NCBI GenBank assembly: GCA_028276475.1
Contig: JAPYWH010000004.1
Coordinates: forward strand, 1 to 64,000
Direction of reading: 5' to 3'
DNA from: Thermocrinis sp.
GTDB taxonomy: Bacteria; Aquificota; Aquificia; Aquificales; Aquificaceae
Length of the DNA stretch: 64,000 nt
Shown: in pieces, positions 1-12,598 of the stretch
Layout: the number at the start of each line of letters is the position of its first letter
Position numbering within the stretch: the stretch's first letter is position 1
Notes under the pieces: generated by a model
Seen by the model: only the letters and a program-made list of their open reading frames with translations
Database searches by the model: none
Told to the model about the DNA's origin: nothing
Position numbers and translations under genes: made by a program

Positions 1-294
1 CTTGGCTACGATATAAGGTCAGAGGGCAAAGGAGAAGTCCGATACATAGAGGTTAAGGCAAAAAGCGACGAATCCTACGTGGAGCTAACAATGAACGAAT
101 ACCTAAAGGCAAGGCAACTTAAGGAAAGGTATTGGCTGTATGTTTTGTGCAACGCCCAAACAAACCCAACCCTTTACACAATAAACAACCCAGCAGAAAG
201 GCTTAAAATGGATAAAAGGGTGGTGGATGTTAGGTATATAATGCCACCGGAGGAATGGAAGGAAAAGGGAGAAAGGCATGAAGAGGTTCATTGA
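1..294 (+). CDS. C-terminal end of a DUF3883-containing (helicase-type) protein, 5' end outside window
   Basis: The reading frame is open from base 1, so the gene starts upstream of the window; the listed ATG at 79 is internal. The visible 97 residues contain the pattern GYDIRS...RYIEVKAK...ELTMNEYLKA, followed by a short beta-rich tail, which is the DUF3883 (NO VEIN C-terminal) nuclease-like fold usually found at the end of large SNF2-type helicases. The last 17 bases overlap the start of the DUF1156 methylase, so the two are translationally coupled. With the methylase and the DUF499 ATPase downstream it forms a gene set that recurs in prokaryotic defence islands. The helicase part itself cannot be seen here, so that part of the name is inference from family context. 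Confidence 0.75.
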   Translation, partial: LGYDIRSEGKGEVRYIEVKAKSDESYVELTMNEYLKARQLKERYWLYVLCNAQTNPTLYTINNPAERLKMDKRVVDVRYIMPPEEWKEKGERHEEVH

Positions 295-1798
295 AGAATT
301 GCTTCCAATAAAGGAAATCAGCGAAGAGTCCGCAAGGGAAAAAAACATAAGACACGGGCATATATCCACACTGCATATATGGTGGTCAAGAAAACCCTCA
401 ATAGCCTCAAGGGCAACCACCTACTCCGCTTTGGTGCCTGCGGAAAACATAGAGGAAAAAAAGAAATTTCTTTTGAAGATTGCCAAGTGGGAAAATTCCC
501 TCAACAAAGAACTCATAGAAAAGGCAAGGGAAGAAATAAAAAAGGAAAACGGTGGAAGGGTTTTGAGGGTTTTGGACCCCTTCTCGGGCGGTGGCTCAAT
601 TCCCTTGGAGTGCCTACGGCTTGGTTTAGAAACCCATGCCATTGATTACAACCCGGTGGCGGTCTTGATACTAAAATGCATCCTTGAATATCCCCAAAAG
701 TATGGAAGACCTCAAAAGGTGGTAGAACAAAACGGGTTTTACAAGCAAGAAAAACAGGAGAGCCCTCTTATAAAGGATGTCCAAAGGTGGGGAGAGTGGG
801 TATTGGAATCCGCAAAAAAAGAGATAGGAAGGTTTTATCCAACAGACGAGGATGGCTCCATACCCGTAGGATACCTATGGGCAAGGACTGTCCCTTGCCA
901 AAACCCCCTTTGCGGTGCAGAAATTCCACTAATCCGTCAGTTTTGGCTTGCCAAAAAGGAAAAGAAAAAGATTTCTCTTTATCCTTTTGTGTATAACAAA
1001 AGGGTGGAGTTTGCCATAGTGAAAAAGGAGGGCAACCAGTGGAAAGTTTTGGAGAGCTCGGTGGAAGGCTTTGAGCCAAAAGTCCCAGAAAACTTTGACC
1101 CAGAAAAGGGCACAACCGCAAGGGCAAAGGCAGTCTGCCTTGTGTGTGGAAGCACAGTAGAGGATGACGATGTCCGAAGGCTATTCAGAGAAGGAAAAGC
1201 AAGCCAAAGGATGACCGCAGTAGTTTTGAGCACCCAAAAAGGCGAGGGCAAAAGCTACAGATTGGCAACAGAAAAAGACCTGGAGTTTTACAGATTAGCG
1301 GAAGAGTATTTGGAAGAGAAAAGGAAAAGACTTTGGGAGGAATGGGGAATAGACCCTGTGCCGGATGAACCATTAAGACGAGTCCCTGTAACTTTTGGTG
1401 TAATCAATGTATGGGTTTATGGTATGAACACTTGGGGCGACCTTTTCAACTCCCGCCAAAAGTTAGCTTTAATTACCTTTACCGAAAAAGTCCGGCTTGC
1501 TTATAAAAAGATGTTAGAAGAGGGCTACGATAAAGATTACGCTAAGGCGGTGGTGAGTTATTTGGGGTTGGGGGTAAGTAGAGTAGTAGAATATATGAGC
1601 AATTTGTGCGTTCATGATAACACTCAAGAACGAACTGTTCATGTTTTTAGTAGGCAAGCCTTACCAATGGTTTGGGATTATTCAGAGCTAAATCCATTAA
1701 GTGAAGCTGTTGGGTCTTGGGAAAGTATGGTTTTTAGAAGAATGTTATTATCCCTCTCCCACCTCACCCAAATCCCACCGGTGGAAGCGGAGGAGTGA
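278..1798 (+). CDS. DUF1156 DNA methylase, N-terminal half (gene interrupted)
   Basis: The N-terminus (LPIKEISEESAREK...STLHIWWSRKP) is the DUF1156 signature. Residues around 105-125 hold the SAM-binding motif DPFSGGGSIPLE. Two cysteine pairs, near residues 205 (CQNPLCG) and 285 (CLVCG), suggest a zinc ribbon. The family is an amino-DNA methyltransferase whose catalytic DPPY motif lies further C-terminal. That part is missing: the frame stops soon after the conserved NPLSEAVGSWES stretch, and the catalytic half resumes near 3799 after the coiled-coil array. The start at 278 overlaps the upstream gene by 17 bases. It is either a broken gene or a split enzyme; the sequence alone does not decide. 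Confidence 0.8.
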   Translation: MKRFIEELLPIKEISEESAREKNIRHGHISTLHIWWSRKPSIASRATTYSALVPAENIEEKKKFLLKIAKWENSLNKELIEKAREEIKKENGGRVLRVLDPFSGGGSIPLECLRLGLETHAIDYNPVAVLILKCILEYPQKYGRPQKVVEQNGFYKQEKQESPLIKDVQRWGEWVLESAKKEIGRFYPTDEDGSIPVGYLWARTVPCQNPLCGAEIPLIRQFWLAKKEKKKISLYPFVYNKRVEFAIVKKEGNQWKVLESSVEGFEPKVPENFDPEKGTTARAKAVCLVCGSTVEDDDVRRLFREGKASQRMTAVVLSTQKGEGKSYRLATEKDLEFYRLAEEYLEEKRKRLWEEWGIDPVPDEPLRRVPVTFGVINVWVYGMNTWGDLFNSRQKLALITFTEKVRLAYKKMLEEGYDKDYAKAVVSYLGLGVSRVVEYMSNLCVHDNTQERTVHVFSRQALPMVWDYSELNPLSEAVGSWESMVFRRMLLSLSHLTQIPPVEAEE

Positions 1799-1805
1799 TT
1801 AAATT

Positions 1806-2222
1806 CTACTTTATAAGTCCCAAAACTTTCAACAAAAACTCAAGGGCGTTTTGATTTACAAGTATTACAGCAAAAAGCAAGATGATAAACATTATGGTAA
1901 ATTTGCGGTCAAGTTTGAGGATTTCTTCCTTGAGTTCTAACCTAACCTTTTCAATCTTTGCTTCCAGCCTTTCCTCCATAGCTTGCATTTCTGCCCTAAC
2001 TGCCTGTATTTCTGCCTTTAAGACTTGAATGTCTGCCTTACTTGCCAATTCTTTCGTAAGTTCATCCTTTAGTTCAAGTTTTTTCTGGATGGCGAGCTCT
2101 TCTGCCCTTTTTTCCATAACCTCAAGCCCTAACTCTATTGCCTGTGCTACTTTTCTTGCGGTCTCTTTTCCAAGCTTGTCTTCAAGCAGTTGCAAAAGTT
2201 CAAGGTCTATTGCCCTTGCCAT
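1806..2222 (-). CDS. coiled-coil protein with C-terminal membrane anchor, array copy 1
   Basis: A 138-residue member of a four-gene tandem family that all begin MARAIDLELLQLLEDKLGKE. The N-terminal helix is followed by a long Lys/Glu/Leu-rich coiled coil (about residues 35-110) and a hydrophobic segment near 113-130 (IMFIILLFAVILV), then a short tail ending LLKVLGLIK. The layout resembles the CCDC90/DUF1640 family and the Bdr proteins of Borrelia; that is a similarity in design, not proven homology. Copies are separated by only about 15 bases. It lies antisense inside the interrupted DUF1156 methylase. Function unknown. Confidence 0.75.
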   Translation of the reverse strand: MARAIDLELLQLLEDKLGKETARKVAQAIELGLEVMEKRAEELAIQKKLELKDELTKELASKADIQVLKAEIQAVRAEMQAMEERLEAKIEKVRLELKEEILKLDRKFTIMFIILLFAVILVNQNALEFLLKVLGLIK

Positions 2223-2237
2223 AGTTTTAAAAATATA

Positions 2238-2678
2238 TCACTTTATCAATCCCAAAACCTTCAACAAAAACTCAAGGGCGTCTTTGTTAAAAAGAATGAA
2301 GGTGAAAAGGAGAATGATAAACATTATGGTAAATTTACGGTCAAGCTTTAGGATTTCATTCTCAATCTTTGCAGAAAGCTCTGTCTTAACCTTGTTAATC
2401 TCGCCACTAAGTTCCTTTCTGACTAACTCTATTTTTGTTTCCAACCTTTGTTCCATCGCTTGCATTTCTGCCTTTAATGCCAATAAATCCGCCTTACTTG
2501 CCAATTCCTTCGTAAGTTCATCCTTTAGCTCAAGCTTTTTCTGAAGTGCAAGCTCTTCTGCCCTTTTTTCCATAACCTCAAGCCCTAACTCTATCGCCTG
2601 TGCTACTTTCCTTGCAGTTTCCTTTCCAAGCTTGTCCTCAAGCAGTTGCAAAAGTTCAAGGTCTATCGCCCTTGCCAT
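2238..2678 (-). CDS. coiled-coil protein with C-terminal membrane anchor, array copy 2
   Basis: A 146-residue paralogue of the flanking genes with the same first 20 residues and the same LEFLLKVLGLIK end. Compared with copy 1 it carries a slightly longer central coil (ELSGEINKVKTELSAKIENE) and a membrane segment ending FILFNKD rather than VILVNQN. The anchors of copies 2 and 3 match each other, while copies 1 and 4 share the VNQN version, which points to exchange between copies. The 15-base gap to its neighbours leaves room for little besides a ribosome site, so the array is probably one transcript from the promoter region near 3740. Confidence 0.75.
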   Translation of the reverse strand: MARAIDLELLQLLEDKLGKETARKVAQAIELGLEVMEKRAEELALQKKLELKDELTKELASKADLLALKAEMQAMEQRLETKIELVRKELSGEINKVKTELSAKIENEILKLDRKFTIMFIILLFTFILFNKDALEFLLKVLGLIK

Positions 2679-2693
2679 AGTTTTAAAAATATA

Positions 2694-3110
2694 TCACTTT
2701 ATCAATCCCAAAACCTTCAACAAAAACTCAAGGGCGTCTTTGTTAAAAAGTATGAAAGTGAAAAGGAGAATGATAAACATTATGGTAAATTTGCGGTCAA
2801 TGATGTTAAGTTTGTGTTCAAGTTTTAGTATTTCTTCCTTGAGTTCAGACCTAACCTTTTCAATCTTTGTCTCAAGCTTTGCCTCCATAGCTTGCATTTC
2901 TGCCCTTAATGCCAATAAATCCGCCTTACTTGCCAGCTCCTTTGTAAGCTCATCCTTTAGCTCAAGTTTTTTCTGAATGGCAAGTTCCTCTGCCCTCTTT
3001 TCCAAAACCTCAAGCCCTATTTCTATTGCCTGTACCACTTTCCTCGCTTCTTCCTTTCCAAGCTTGTCCTCAAGCAGTTGCAAAAGTTCAAGGTCTATTG
3101 CCCTTGCCAT
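2694..3110 (-). CDS. coiled-coil protein with C-terminal membrane anchor, array copy 3
   Basis: A 138-residue paralogue. The conserved N-terminal domain is the most divergent of the set (KEEARKVVQAIEIGLEVLEKR instead of KETARKVAQAIELGLEVMEKR). The coil contains an extra LEHKLNIIDRKF stretch just before the membrane segment. The end LLKVLGLIK is unchanged. Both the N-terminal helix and the anchor are conserved while the middle varies in length and sequence, so selection seems to act on the ends. No enzymatic motif is visible. Confidence 0.75.
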   Translation of the reverse strand: MARAIDLELLQLLEDKLGKEEARKVVQAIEIGLEVLEKRAEELAIQKKLELKDELTKELASKADLLALRAEMQAMEAKLETKIEKVRSELKEEILKLEHKLNIIDRKFTIMFIILLFTFILFNKDALEFLLKVLGLIK

Positions 3111-3125
3111 GGTTTTAAAAATATA

Positions 3126-3719
3126 TCACTTTATCAATCCCAAAACCTTCAACAAAAACTCAAGGGCGTTTTGATTTACAAGTATCAAGGTTAAAAAGAG
3201 AACAATGAACCATATGGTAAATTTGCGATCAAGCCTTAGCATTTCGTTCTCAATCTTTGCAGAAAGCTCTGCCTTAAACTTGTCAATCTTCCCATCAAGC
3301 TCTGCCCTCACTTTGTCAATTTTGCTGTCAAGTTCTGCCTTAAACTTGTCAATTTTCCCATCAAGTTCTGTCTTAATCTTGTCAATTTTACTATCAAGCT
3401 CTGACCTTACTTTGTCAATCTCGCCACCAAGTTCCTTTCTGACTAACTCTATTTTTGCCTCCAACCTTTGTTCCATAGCTTGCATTTCTGCCCTAACTGT
3501 CTGTATTTCTGCCTTTAAGACTTGGATGTCCGCCTTACTTGCCAATTCCTTCGTAAGTTCATCTCTAAGTTCAAGCTTTTTCTGGATGGCAAGTTCTTCC
3601 GCCCTTTTTTCCATAACCTCAAGTCCTAACTCTATTGCTTGTGCTACTTTTCTTGCGGTCTCTTTTCCAAGCTTGTCCTCAAGGAGTTGCAAAAGTTCAA
3701 GGTCTATTGCCCTTGCCAT
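3126..3719 (-). CDS. coiled-coil protein with C-terminal membrane anchor, array copy 4 (long form)
   Basis: The longest paralogue, 197 residues. It has the shared N-terminal domain, then about five successive 11-residue units of the type DK(V/F/I)(R/K)(S/T/A)EL(D)(S/G)KI, then the VNQN-type membrane segment and the LLKVLGLIK end. An 11-residue period is the hendecad pattern of a slightly right-handed coiled coil; in DNA it is a 33-base repeat. It is the first gene of the array in transcription order and sits just downstream of the inverted repeat at 3736-3766. The 33-base repeats give an easy route to length variation by slippage or unequal recombination. Confidence 0.78.
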   Translation of the reverse strand: MARAIDLELLQLLEDKLGKETARKVAQAIELGLEVMEKRAEELAIQKKLELRDELTKELASKADIQVLKAEIQTVRAEMQAMEQRLEAKIELVRKELGGEIDKVRSELDSKIDKIKTELDGKIDKFKAELDSKIDKVRAELDGKIDKFKAELSAKIENEMLRLDRKFTIWFIVLFLTLILVNQNALEFLLKVLGLIK

Positions 3720-3735
3720 GTTAATTAAAAATATA

Positions 3736-3766
3736 TTGACAATCGCAAAAATTTGCTATTTGTCAA
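3736..3766 (-). promoter_or_regulatory. imperfect inverted repeat upstream of the coiled-coil array (possible operator/promoter)
   Basis: TTGACAA at one end and TTGTCAA at the other frame a 31-base imperfect palindrome whose inner arms (GCAAA/TTTGC) also match. It lies 17 bases upstream of the first array gene on the minus strand. Read on the minus strand the first arm is a perfect -35 hexamer (TTGACA), and AT-rich candidates for a -10 (CAATAT, TATATT) follow, but the spacing is too long for a clean sigma-70 promoter. It could be a promoter with an operator or a relic of the insertion. Confidence 0.4.
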
Positions 3767-3798
3767 GTCCGACCGGAGGCTATATAATTTTTAGCACT

Positions 3799-5051
3799 GT
3801 GGAGTTGAAGGCAAAAACAAAGAAAATCTTAGTTCCCACTGTGCTTCAATCGTCCGCCACCGAGCTTCCTTATCCCGACAACTACTTTGACGCAATATTC
3901 ACAGACCCGCCATACTACGACAACGTGCCCTACTCTTACCTTTCGGACTTTTTTTATGTTTGGCTAAAGCGTAGCATAGGAGACCTATACCCGGAGCTCT
4001 TTTCCACTCCTTTAACTCCCAAATCAAAGGAAATAGTAGCCTATTCCCACATAGAAGGTGGCTACGAAGCAGGAAAAAAGTTCTTTGAAGACATGCTCAA
4101 AAAAGCCTTTCAAGAAATACACAGGGTTTTAAAACCCAATGGCATTGTGGTAATTGTATATACCCACAAATCTACTACGGGATGGGAAACACTAATAAAC
4201 TCCCTTTTGGATTCCGGTTTGGTTATCACTGCCAGTTGGCCCATAGACACCGAGATGAAATCAAGGCTTAGGGCTCAAGATTCTGCGGCATTGGCGAGCT
4301 CTATATACATAGTGTGCCGAAAGCTTGAAAGGGAAGAGTTGGGATGGTTTGAAGAGGTTAAAAAGGAGGTTATAAAAGAGGTGGAAAGAACTGCGGAGGA
4401 GGTTTGGAAGGCGGAAATTAGAGGGGCGGATTTTTTTGTGTCTTGCATTGGTCCTGCCCTAAAGGTGTTTGGAAGATACAACAAGGTTATGACATACGAA
4501 GGAGAGTTGATAAGGGCGGACAGAATATTGGAGTTGATCAGAGAAACAATAACAGACTATGTGATCAAACAGATATTCCACAATGGCATAGCCCAGGTGC
4601 TAAGTGCCCTTACGAGGTTTTATGTGCTTTGGCGTTGGGCTTATGGCTCTTCCGCGGTTAATTACGACGATGCCAGAAAGTTAGCCCAGGGCTTGGGAAT
4701 AGAACTTGGTAAATCAAGGAACTTTATAAGAATAGAAAAGGACAAGGTCAGGCTTTTGGGACCCACCGACAGGAAGATAGAAGAGATAGAAAGCCTGAGG
4801 GAAAAGGATATGATAGATGTGATCCATTGGGTTCTGCTTTTGTGGAGCAAAAACCAGAGAGAAGAGCTAAAAGAGGTGCTATCTACCACAGGATACGGAG
4901 ATAAGGACTACTTTTATAGAACCTGCCAAGCTATTAGCGAGGTTTTACCGCCGGGAAACGATGAAAAGAGATTGCTTGAGGGGTTTTTGGCAGAGAGTAA
5001 AAGAGTTATGGCAAAATTAAGAATAGAGACCAAACAAAGGGGGTTGTTTGA

Positions 5052-5055
<4 letters not shown>
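3799..5055 (+). CDS. DUF1156 DNA methylase, C-terminal catalytic half (gene interrupted)
   Basis: This part carries the catalytic motif IV TDPPYYDNVPY followed by SDFFYVWLKR, typical of the second half of DUF1156 methylases, and runs to a normal C-terminus (KQRGLFE). The ORF is formally open back to 3205, but everything before about 3770 is antisense to the coiled-coil gene and should not be part of the protein; GTG at 3799 is one possible start and no good ribosome site is visible. Its frame differs from that of the N-terminal half at 278-1798, so simple read-through is impossible. The stop overlaps the DUF499 start (ATGA), so it may still be translated from an upstream transcript. Confidence 0.72.
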
Positions 5056-9532
<4,477 letters not shown>

Positions 9533-9535
9533 GTC

Positions 9536-10564
9536 TTACCTCCTTTCAAGCTCTTGGCTAATGATCTTTGCTATGTTTAAAAAGGCTTTTGCGGACGCAG
9601 ATTCTGGATAGCTTTCTACCACCGGCACTCCCGTGTCTGAGGTCTCCGAGACCTCCGGCTCTATGGGGACAGAACCTAAAACGTTCAGCTCGTAGGCTTG
9701 GGCAAAACCGAGCACCCTTCCCTTTCCAAAAATGTAGTATTTGTTGCCAGTTTCTGGGCATATAAAGTATGCCATGTTTTCTATAACTCCGAGCACTGGA
9801 ACACCCACCTCCTTGAACATAACCACCGCTTTTTTTACGTCCGCAAGGGCTACATCCTGAGGAGTTGTTACCACTATTGCACCGTCCATCTCCACCGTTT
9901 GGGCAAGGGTCAGTTGCACATCGCCCGTGCCCGGTGGCAAGTCCAAAACCAAAAAGTCCAAAGTGCCCCACTTCACATCAAAAAGAAACTGCGTCAGTGC
10001 CTTCATGAGCATGGGACCGCGCCATATTAAGGGTGTATCCTCGGAGGGTAGCAAAAAGCCTATGGACATCACCTTCATTCCGTATTTTTCCGCGGGGATG
10101 ATCCGCTGGAAGGCATCCACCTCTACCTTTTGGTTTTTTACGCCAAGCATGGTTGGCACGCTGGGTCCGTAAATGTCCGCGTCCAAAAGTCCCACCTTGT
10201 AGCCAAGTTTGGTAAAAGCAACCGCCAAATTGACCGCCACGGTAGATTTGCCCACACCACCCTTTCCACTGCCCACCACGATGAGATGCTTTATACCGGG
10301 CAGTCTTCTTCTCTGAAAGGCTGGGCTTTGCTGTGGAGGGGGAGCCATGTCCGCAAACCTGACCCTCACCTCTCCTATACCCTCCACACCCTTTAAGGCT
10401 TGCATAGCTTTTTCCCTTATTTCCGACTCTAAGCTTCTATCCGGTAGCATGAATATAACCTCAAGGACATTTCCCACAAGCCTTATATCCTTCACAAGTT
10501 CAGAGAGCTTTTTGTTAGCCACCGTCTGATTGGCAAGCGTGTCCATTATCTCTTTTACCGCCAT
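9536..10564 (-). CDS. Mrp/ApbC/NBP35 family Fe-S cluster carrier ATPase
   Basis: A 342-residue cytoplasmic P-loop ATPase. An N-terminal DUF59/MIP18-like domain (about 1-85) precedes the deviant Walker A GKGGVGKSTVAVNLA and the switch DLPPGTGD. Such proteins bind and pass on 4Fe-4S clusters as dimers. The usual C-terminal CPxC pair reads CPETG here, so only one of the two cluster cysteines is present; cluster binding may be altered or use other residues. It is the first gene of a two-gene unit with the NifS-like protein. A start 36 bases from the opposite-strand exonuclease promoter region is plausible. Confidence 0.88.
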   Translation of the reverse strand: MAVKEIMDTLANQTVANKKLSELVKDIRLVGNVLEVIFMLPDRSLESEIREKAMQALKGVEGIGEVRVRFADMAPPPQQSPAFQRRRLPGIKHLIVVGSGKGGVGKSTVAVNLAVAFTKLGYKVGLLDADIYGPSVPTMLGVKNQKVEVDAFQRIIPAEKYGMKVMSIGFLLPSEDTPLIWRGPMLMKALTQFLFDVKWGTLDFLVLDLPPGTGDVQLTLAQTVEMDGAIVVTTPQDVALADVKKAVVMFKEVGVPVLGVIENMAYFICPETGNKYYIFGKGRVLGFAQAYELNVLGSVPIEPEVSETSDTGVPVVESYPESASAKAFLNIAKIISQELERR

Positions 10565-10624
10565 TTTTTACCTCCACAATCACAATATAATTTATAATTG
10601 GAAAAGCTGTTATGAGCTTTCTCA

Positions 10625-11257
10625 ATGAACTTAACTAAACTAAGGAGATGGTTCTACAGAAAGCTCTACAAGGAAAGCTTTGATGCTTTTAACTGGGAGA
10701 TAGACCTCAATAAGCCCGTAAAAGAGCATTGCTTTGTTGTCTTTGATACAGAAACCACGGGAACAGACCTCAAGAGGGCTAAGGTCCTCAGCATAGGTGC
10801 CTTCCGCCTGCAAGGGCTAACTTTAAAGTTTTCCGACAACCTAAACCTTAAACTCAAGGTCTCTATGGACAACTTAGAGAGCATAAAGGTGCATGGAATA
10901 ACTCCGGAGGATCTAAGGGAGGGAATTTCTCCTAAGGAAGCCTGCGAGAGGTTCCTTGAGTTTTCCAAGGGTTGCCTTTTGGTGGGCTACTTTGTAGATA
11001 TAGACATCGCGGTTATGAGAAACCTAATAAAAGATGCCTGCAACGGTGCCTTTTATCCTTACCACTTGGATGTGATAGACCTGCTCTCCGAGAAAGACCA
11101 AATACCCACCCTGGAGGAGCTTACCAAGAGGCTAAATTTACCCACATCCAACCTTCATGATGCCCTTGAGGACGCATACATGACTTCCCTTATCTTTATG
11201 AAGCTAATTAAAAGATTTCAAAACCACAGGGTAAAAGAACTGCGGTTAAAAGTTTAA
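10625..11257 (+). CDS. DEDDh 3'-5' exonuclease, DnaQ family
   Basis: A 210-residue protein. Exo I motif is VVFDTETTGTD, exo II lies around VGYFVDIDIAV, and exo III is HDALEDAYMT, giving the DEDDh active site. It resembles the proofreading epsilon subunit of DNA polymerase III or stand-alone DnaQ-like nucleases; I cannot say which from sequence alone. It is transcribed divergently from the Mrp gene and is followed after 23 bases by the polyprenyl synthase gene. Confidence 0.85.
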   Translation: MNLTKLRRWFYRKLYKESFDAFNWEIDLNKPVKEHCFVVFDTETTGTDLKRAKVLSIGAFRLQGLTLKFSDNLNLKLKVSMDNLESIKVHGITPEDLREGISPKEACERFLEFSKGCLLVGYFVDIDIAVMRNLIKDACNGAFYPYHLDVIDLLSEKDQIPTLEELTKRLNLPTSNLHDALEDAYMTSLIFMKLIKRFQNHRVKELRLKV

Positions 11258-11280
11258 ACAGTGCTTATAATTTTCTTTAG

Positions 11281-12183
11281 ATGTTGGAGCTTAGTCAGTT
11301 TAACCAGTTTATGCTTGATTACTTAGACCCGGAGATAAAGCTCGTAGAGGATGTGGGAAAGCATATCCTCTCTGCGGGTGGAAAAAGGCTCAGACCGTTG
11401 CTTATGATGGAAGTTTGCAGAATGCTTGGGGGAGATGTGGAAAGGGTGGTTCCTTTGGCGGTGGGCATAGAATACATACACATGGCTTCTTTGCTCCATG
11501 ACGATGTGGTGGATGGGGCACATACTCGGAGGGGAAGACCTTCTGCCAACGCCCTCTTTGGCAATCAGGCGGTAGTTCTTGGAGGAGACTACTTTTACGC
11601 AAAAGCCCTCTGGCTTTATGCCAATTACGGCAACCTTCAGGCGGTGGAAATGGTCAGCCGGGCAGTTATGCACATGTCCCAATCTCAGCTTTTGGAGCTT
11701 TTAGCCCTCGGAAAGCTCATTTCAGAGGAGGAATACTTCAGAATTATAGACGGCAAGACGGGTGCCCTCTTCGGGGCAAGCATGGGCGTGGGTGCCCTAA
11801 TGGCAGAGAGCCCTCTTGCGGAAGAGTTTTACCAGATGGGCTTGAAAGTTGGCAGGGCGTTCCAACTTATAGATGATGCTTTAGATTACTCATCCTCAGA
11901 GGAACGCCTTGGAAAGCCTGTGGGCAACGACCTGAGGGAGGGCAAATGCACCTATCCATTACTTTCTGTTTTGAACCACTTGGACCTGCAGTGGGTTTTG
12001 GAAAGGTTCGGCAGAGGAAACACACAGGAGCTAAGGGAAAGGGTGGCTTTGCTGGGTGGCGTGGAAAACACAAAAAGACGGGCAGAGGAAGAAATCGCAC
12101 CGGTTTTGGAGTTTGTTGGTAAGTTTGAAAACAGCCAAACACTACTCCAGCTAATTAGAGGCATAGTGAATAGGGATCACTGA
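11281..12183 (+). CDS. trans-isoprenyl (polyprenyl) diphosphate synthase
   Basis: A 300-residue protein with the first Asp-rich motif LLHDDVVDGAHTRRGRPS, GGDYFYAKA, and the second Asp-rich motif LIDDALDY followed by GKPVGNDLREGK. It condenses allylic diphosphates with isopentenyl diphosphate to a long chain, most likely the side chain of the respiratory quinone (octaprenyl/heptaprenyl type, IspB-like). Small residues upstream of the first motif would control the chain length but I cannot predict it. It is the last intact gene before the mobile-element region at 12.2-12.6 kb. Confidence 0.88.
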   Translation: MLELSQFNQFMLDYLDPEIKLVEDVGKHILSAGGKRLRPLLMMEVCRMLGGDVERVVPLAVGIEYIHMASLLHDDVVDGAHTRRGRPSANALFGNQAVVLGGDYFYAKALWLYANYGNLQAVEMVSRAVMHMSQSQLLELLALGKLISEEEYFRIIDGKTGALFGASMGVGALMAESPLAEEFYQMGLKVGRAFQLIDDALDYSSSEERLGKPVGNDLREGKCTYPLLSVLNHLDLQWVLERFGRGNTQELRERVALLGGVENTKRRAEEEIAPVLEFVGKFENSQTLLQLIRGIVNRDH

Positions 12184-12184
12184 A

Positions 12185-12400
12185 CTAATCTTCCGAGAGG
12201 ATGAGCAAAAGGTGGGGTGAGAGGGTCCCGTTTATGAAGGATTGCTCTCTAACAAAGACCTTCTTCACAACGCCACTGGTGGGTGCCCTTATTTGGCAGT
12301 ATTCTATTAGCTTTTTAGGCTTAACAAAACCATGACGATCCTCCAAAGCTAAAAGGGGGTCTAAACCTACCAAACCGTACAGCTTGGCAAGAAAGAGCAG
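12185..12400 (-). pseudogene. 3' remnant of a gene cut by the MITE-like element
   Basis: The minus-strand frame ending at 12185 stays open through a TTG at 12373 and runs into the end of the MITE-like element at 12400, where no gene start is available. The visible part (LAKLYGLVGLDPLLALEDRHGF..., then IRAPTSGVVKKVFVREQSFINGTL) ends with a pattern like a biotinyl/lipoyl-type barrel seen at the end of AstE/AspA-like deacylases. No matching 5' portion is seen beyond the element. I read it as the leftover tail of a gene lost during insertion and deletion. Confidence 0.5.
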
Positions 12401-12556
12401 AGACCGTTCTAAAAATACAAAACCTATTGAAAAGTTTCTGAAGAGTGATATGATTTTACCTGTGCAAAGCTTTCAGAGCTTGCTGTATGCCCGTTGTGGA
12501 ACCAAAGGAAGGAACCCTGGGGGACGTCCCGATGAGGGGTTTTTTAGAACAACCTC
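12400..12556. mobile_element. MITE-like element, short copy (157 bp)
   Basis: The ends are imperfect terminal inverted repeats: left GAGACCGTTCTAAAAAT, right TTTTTAGAACAACCTC. The first ~110 bases (from CTATTGAAAAGTTTCTG to GGAAGGAACCCTG) closely match the longer copy at 20347-20653, and both finish with a CCCGATGAGGG-TTTTTAGAAC end. It has no coding capacity. It lies between a truncated gene tail and the PpiD-like gene, and its right end is 11 bases from a motif also found at the element end at 23300. Confidence 0.7.
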
Positions 12557-12598
12557 GATGTGGAACTAATTTCTCACCCGAGGTTTTGTTAAAATTAG

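Noticed and set aside
2029-3174. Plus-strand Ser-rich ORFs (171, 114 and 65 aa) across the array
   Set aside because: They are shadows of the minus-strand coiled-coil genes and repeat because those genes repeat.
3240-3430. Regular 33-bp repeats that at first resemble a short CRISPR array
   Set aside because: The repeats are contiguous, without unique spacers, and encode in-frame 11-residue coiled-coil units.
3205-3798. N-terminal ~198 residues of the 616-residue ORF at 3205-5055 as part of the methylase
   Set aside because: This stretch is antisense to the longest coiled-coil gene, is Ser/Leu-rich as expected for the complement of Glu/Lys/Leu codons, and has no methylase similarity.
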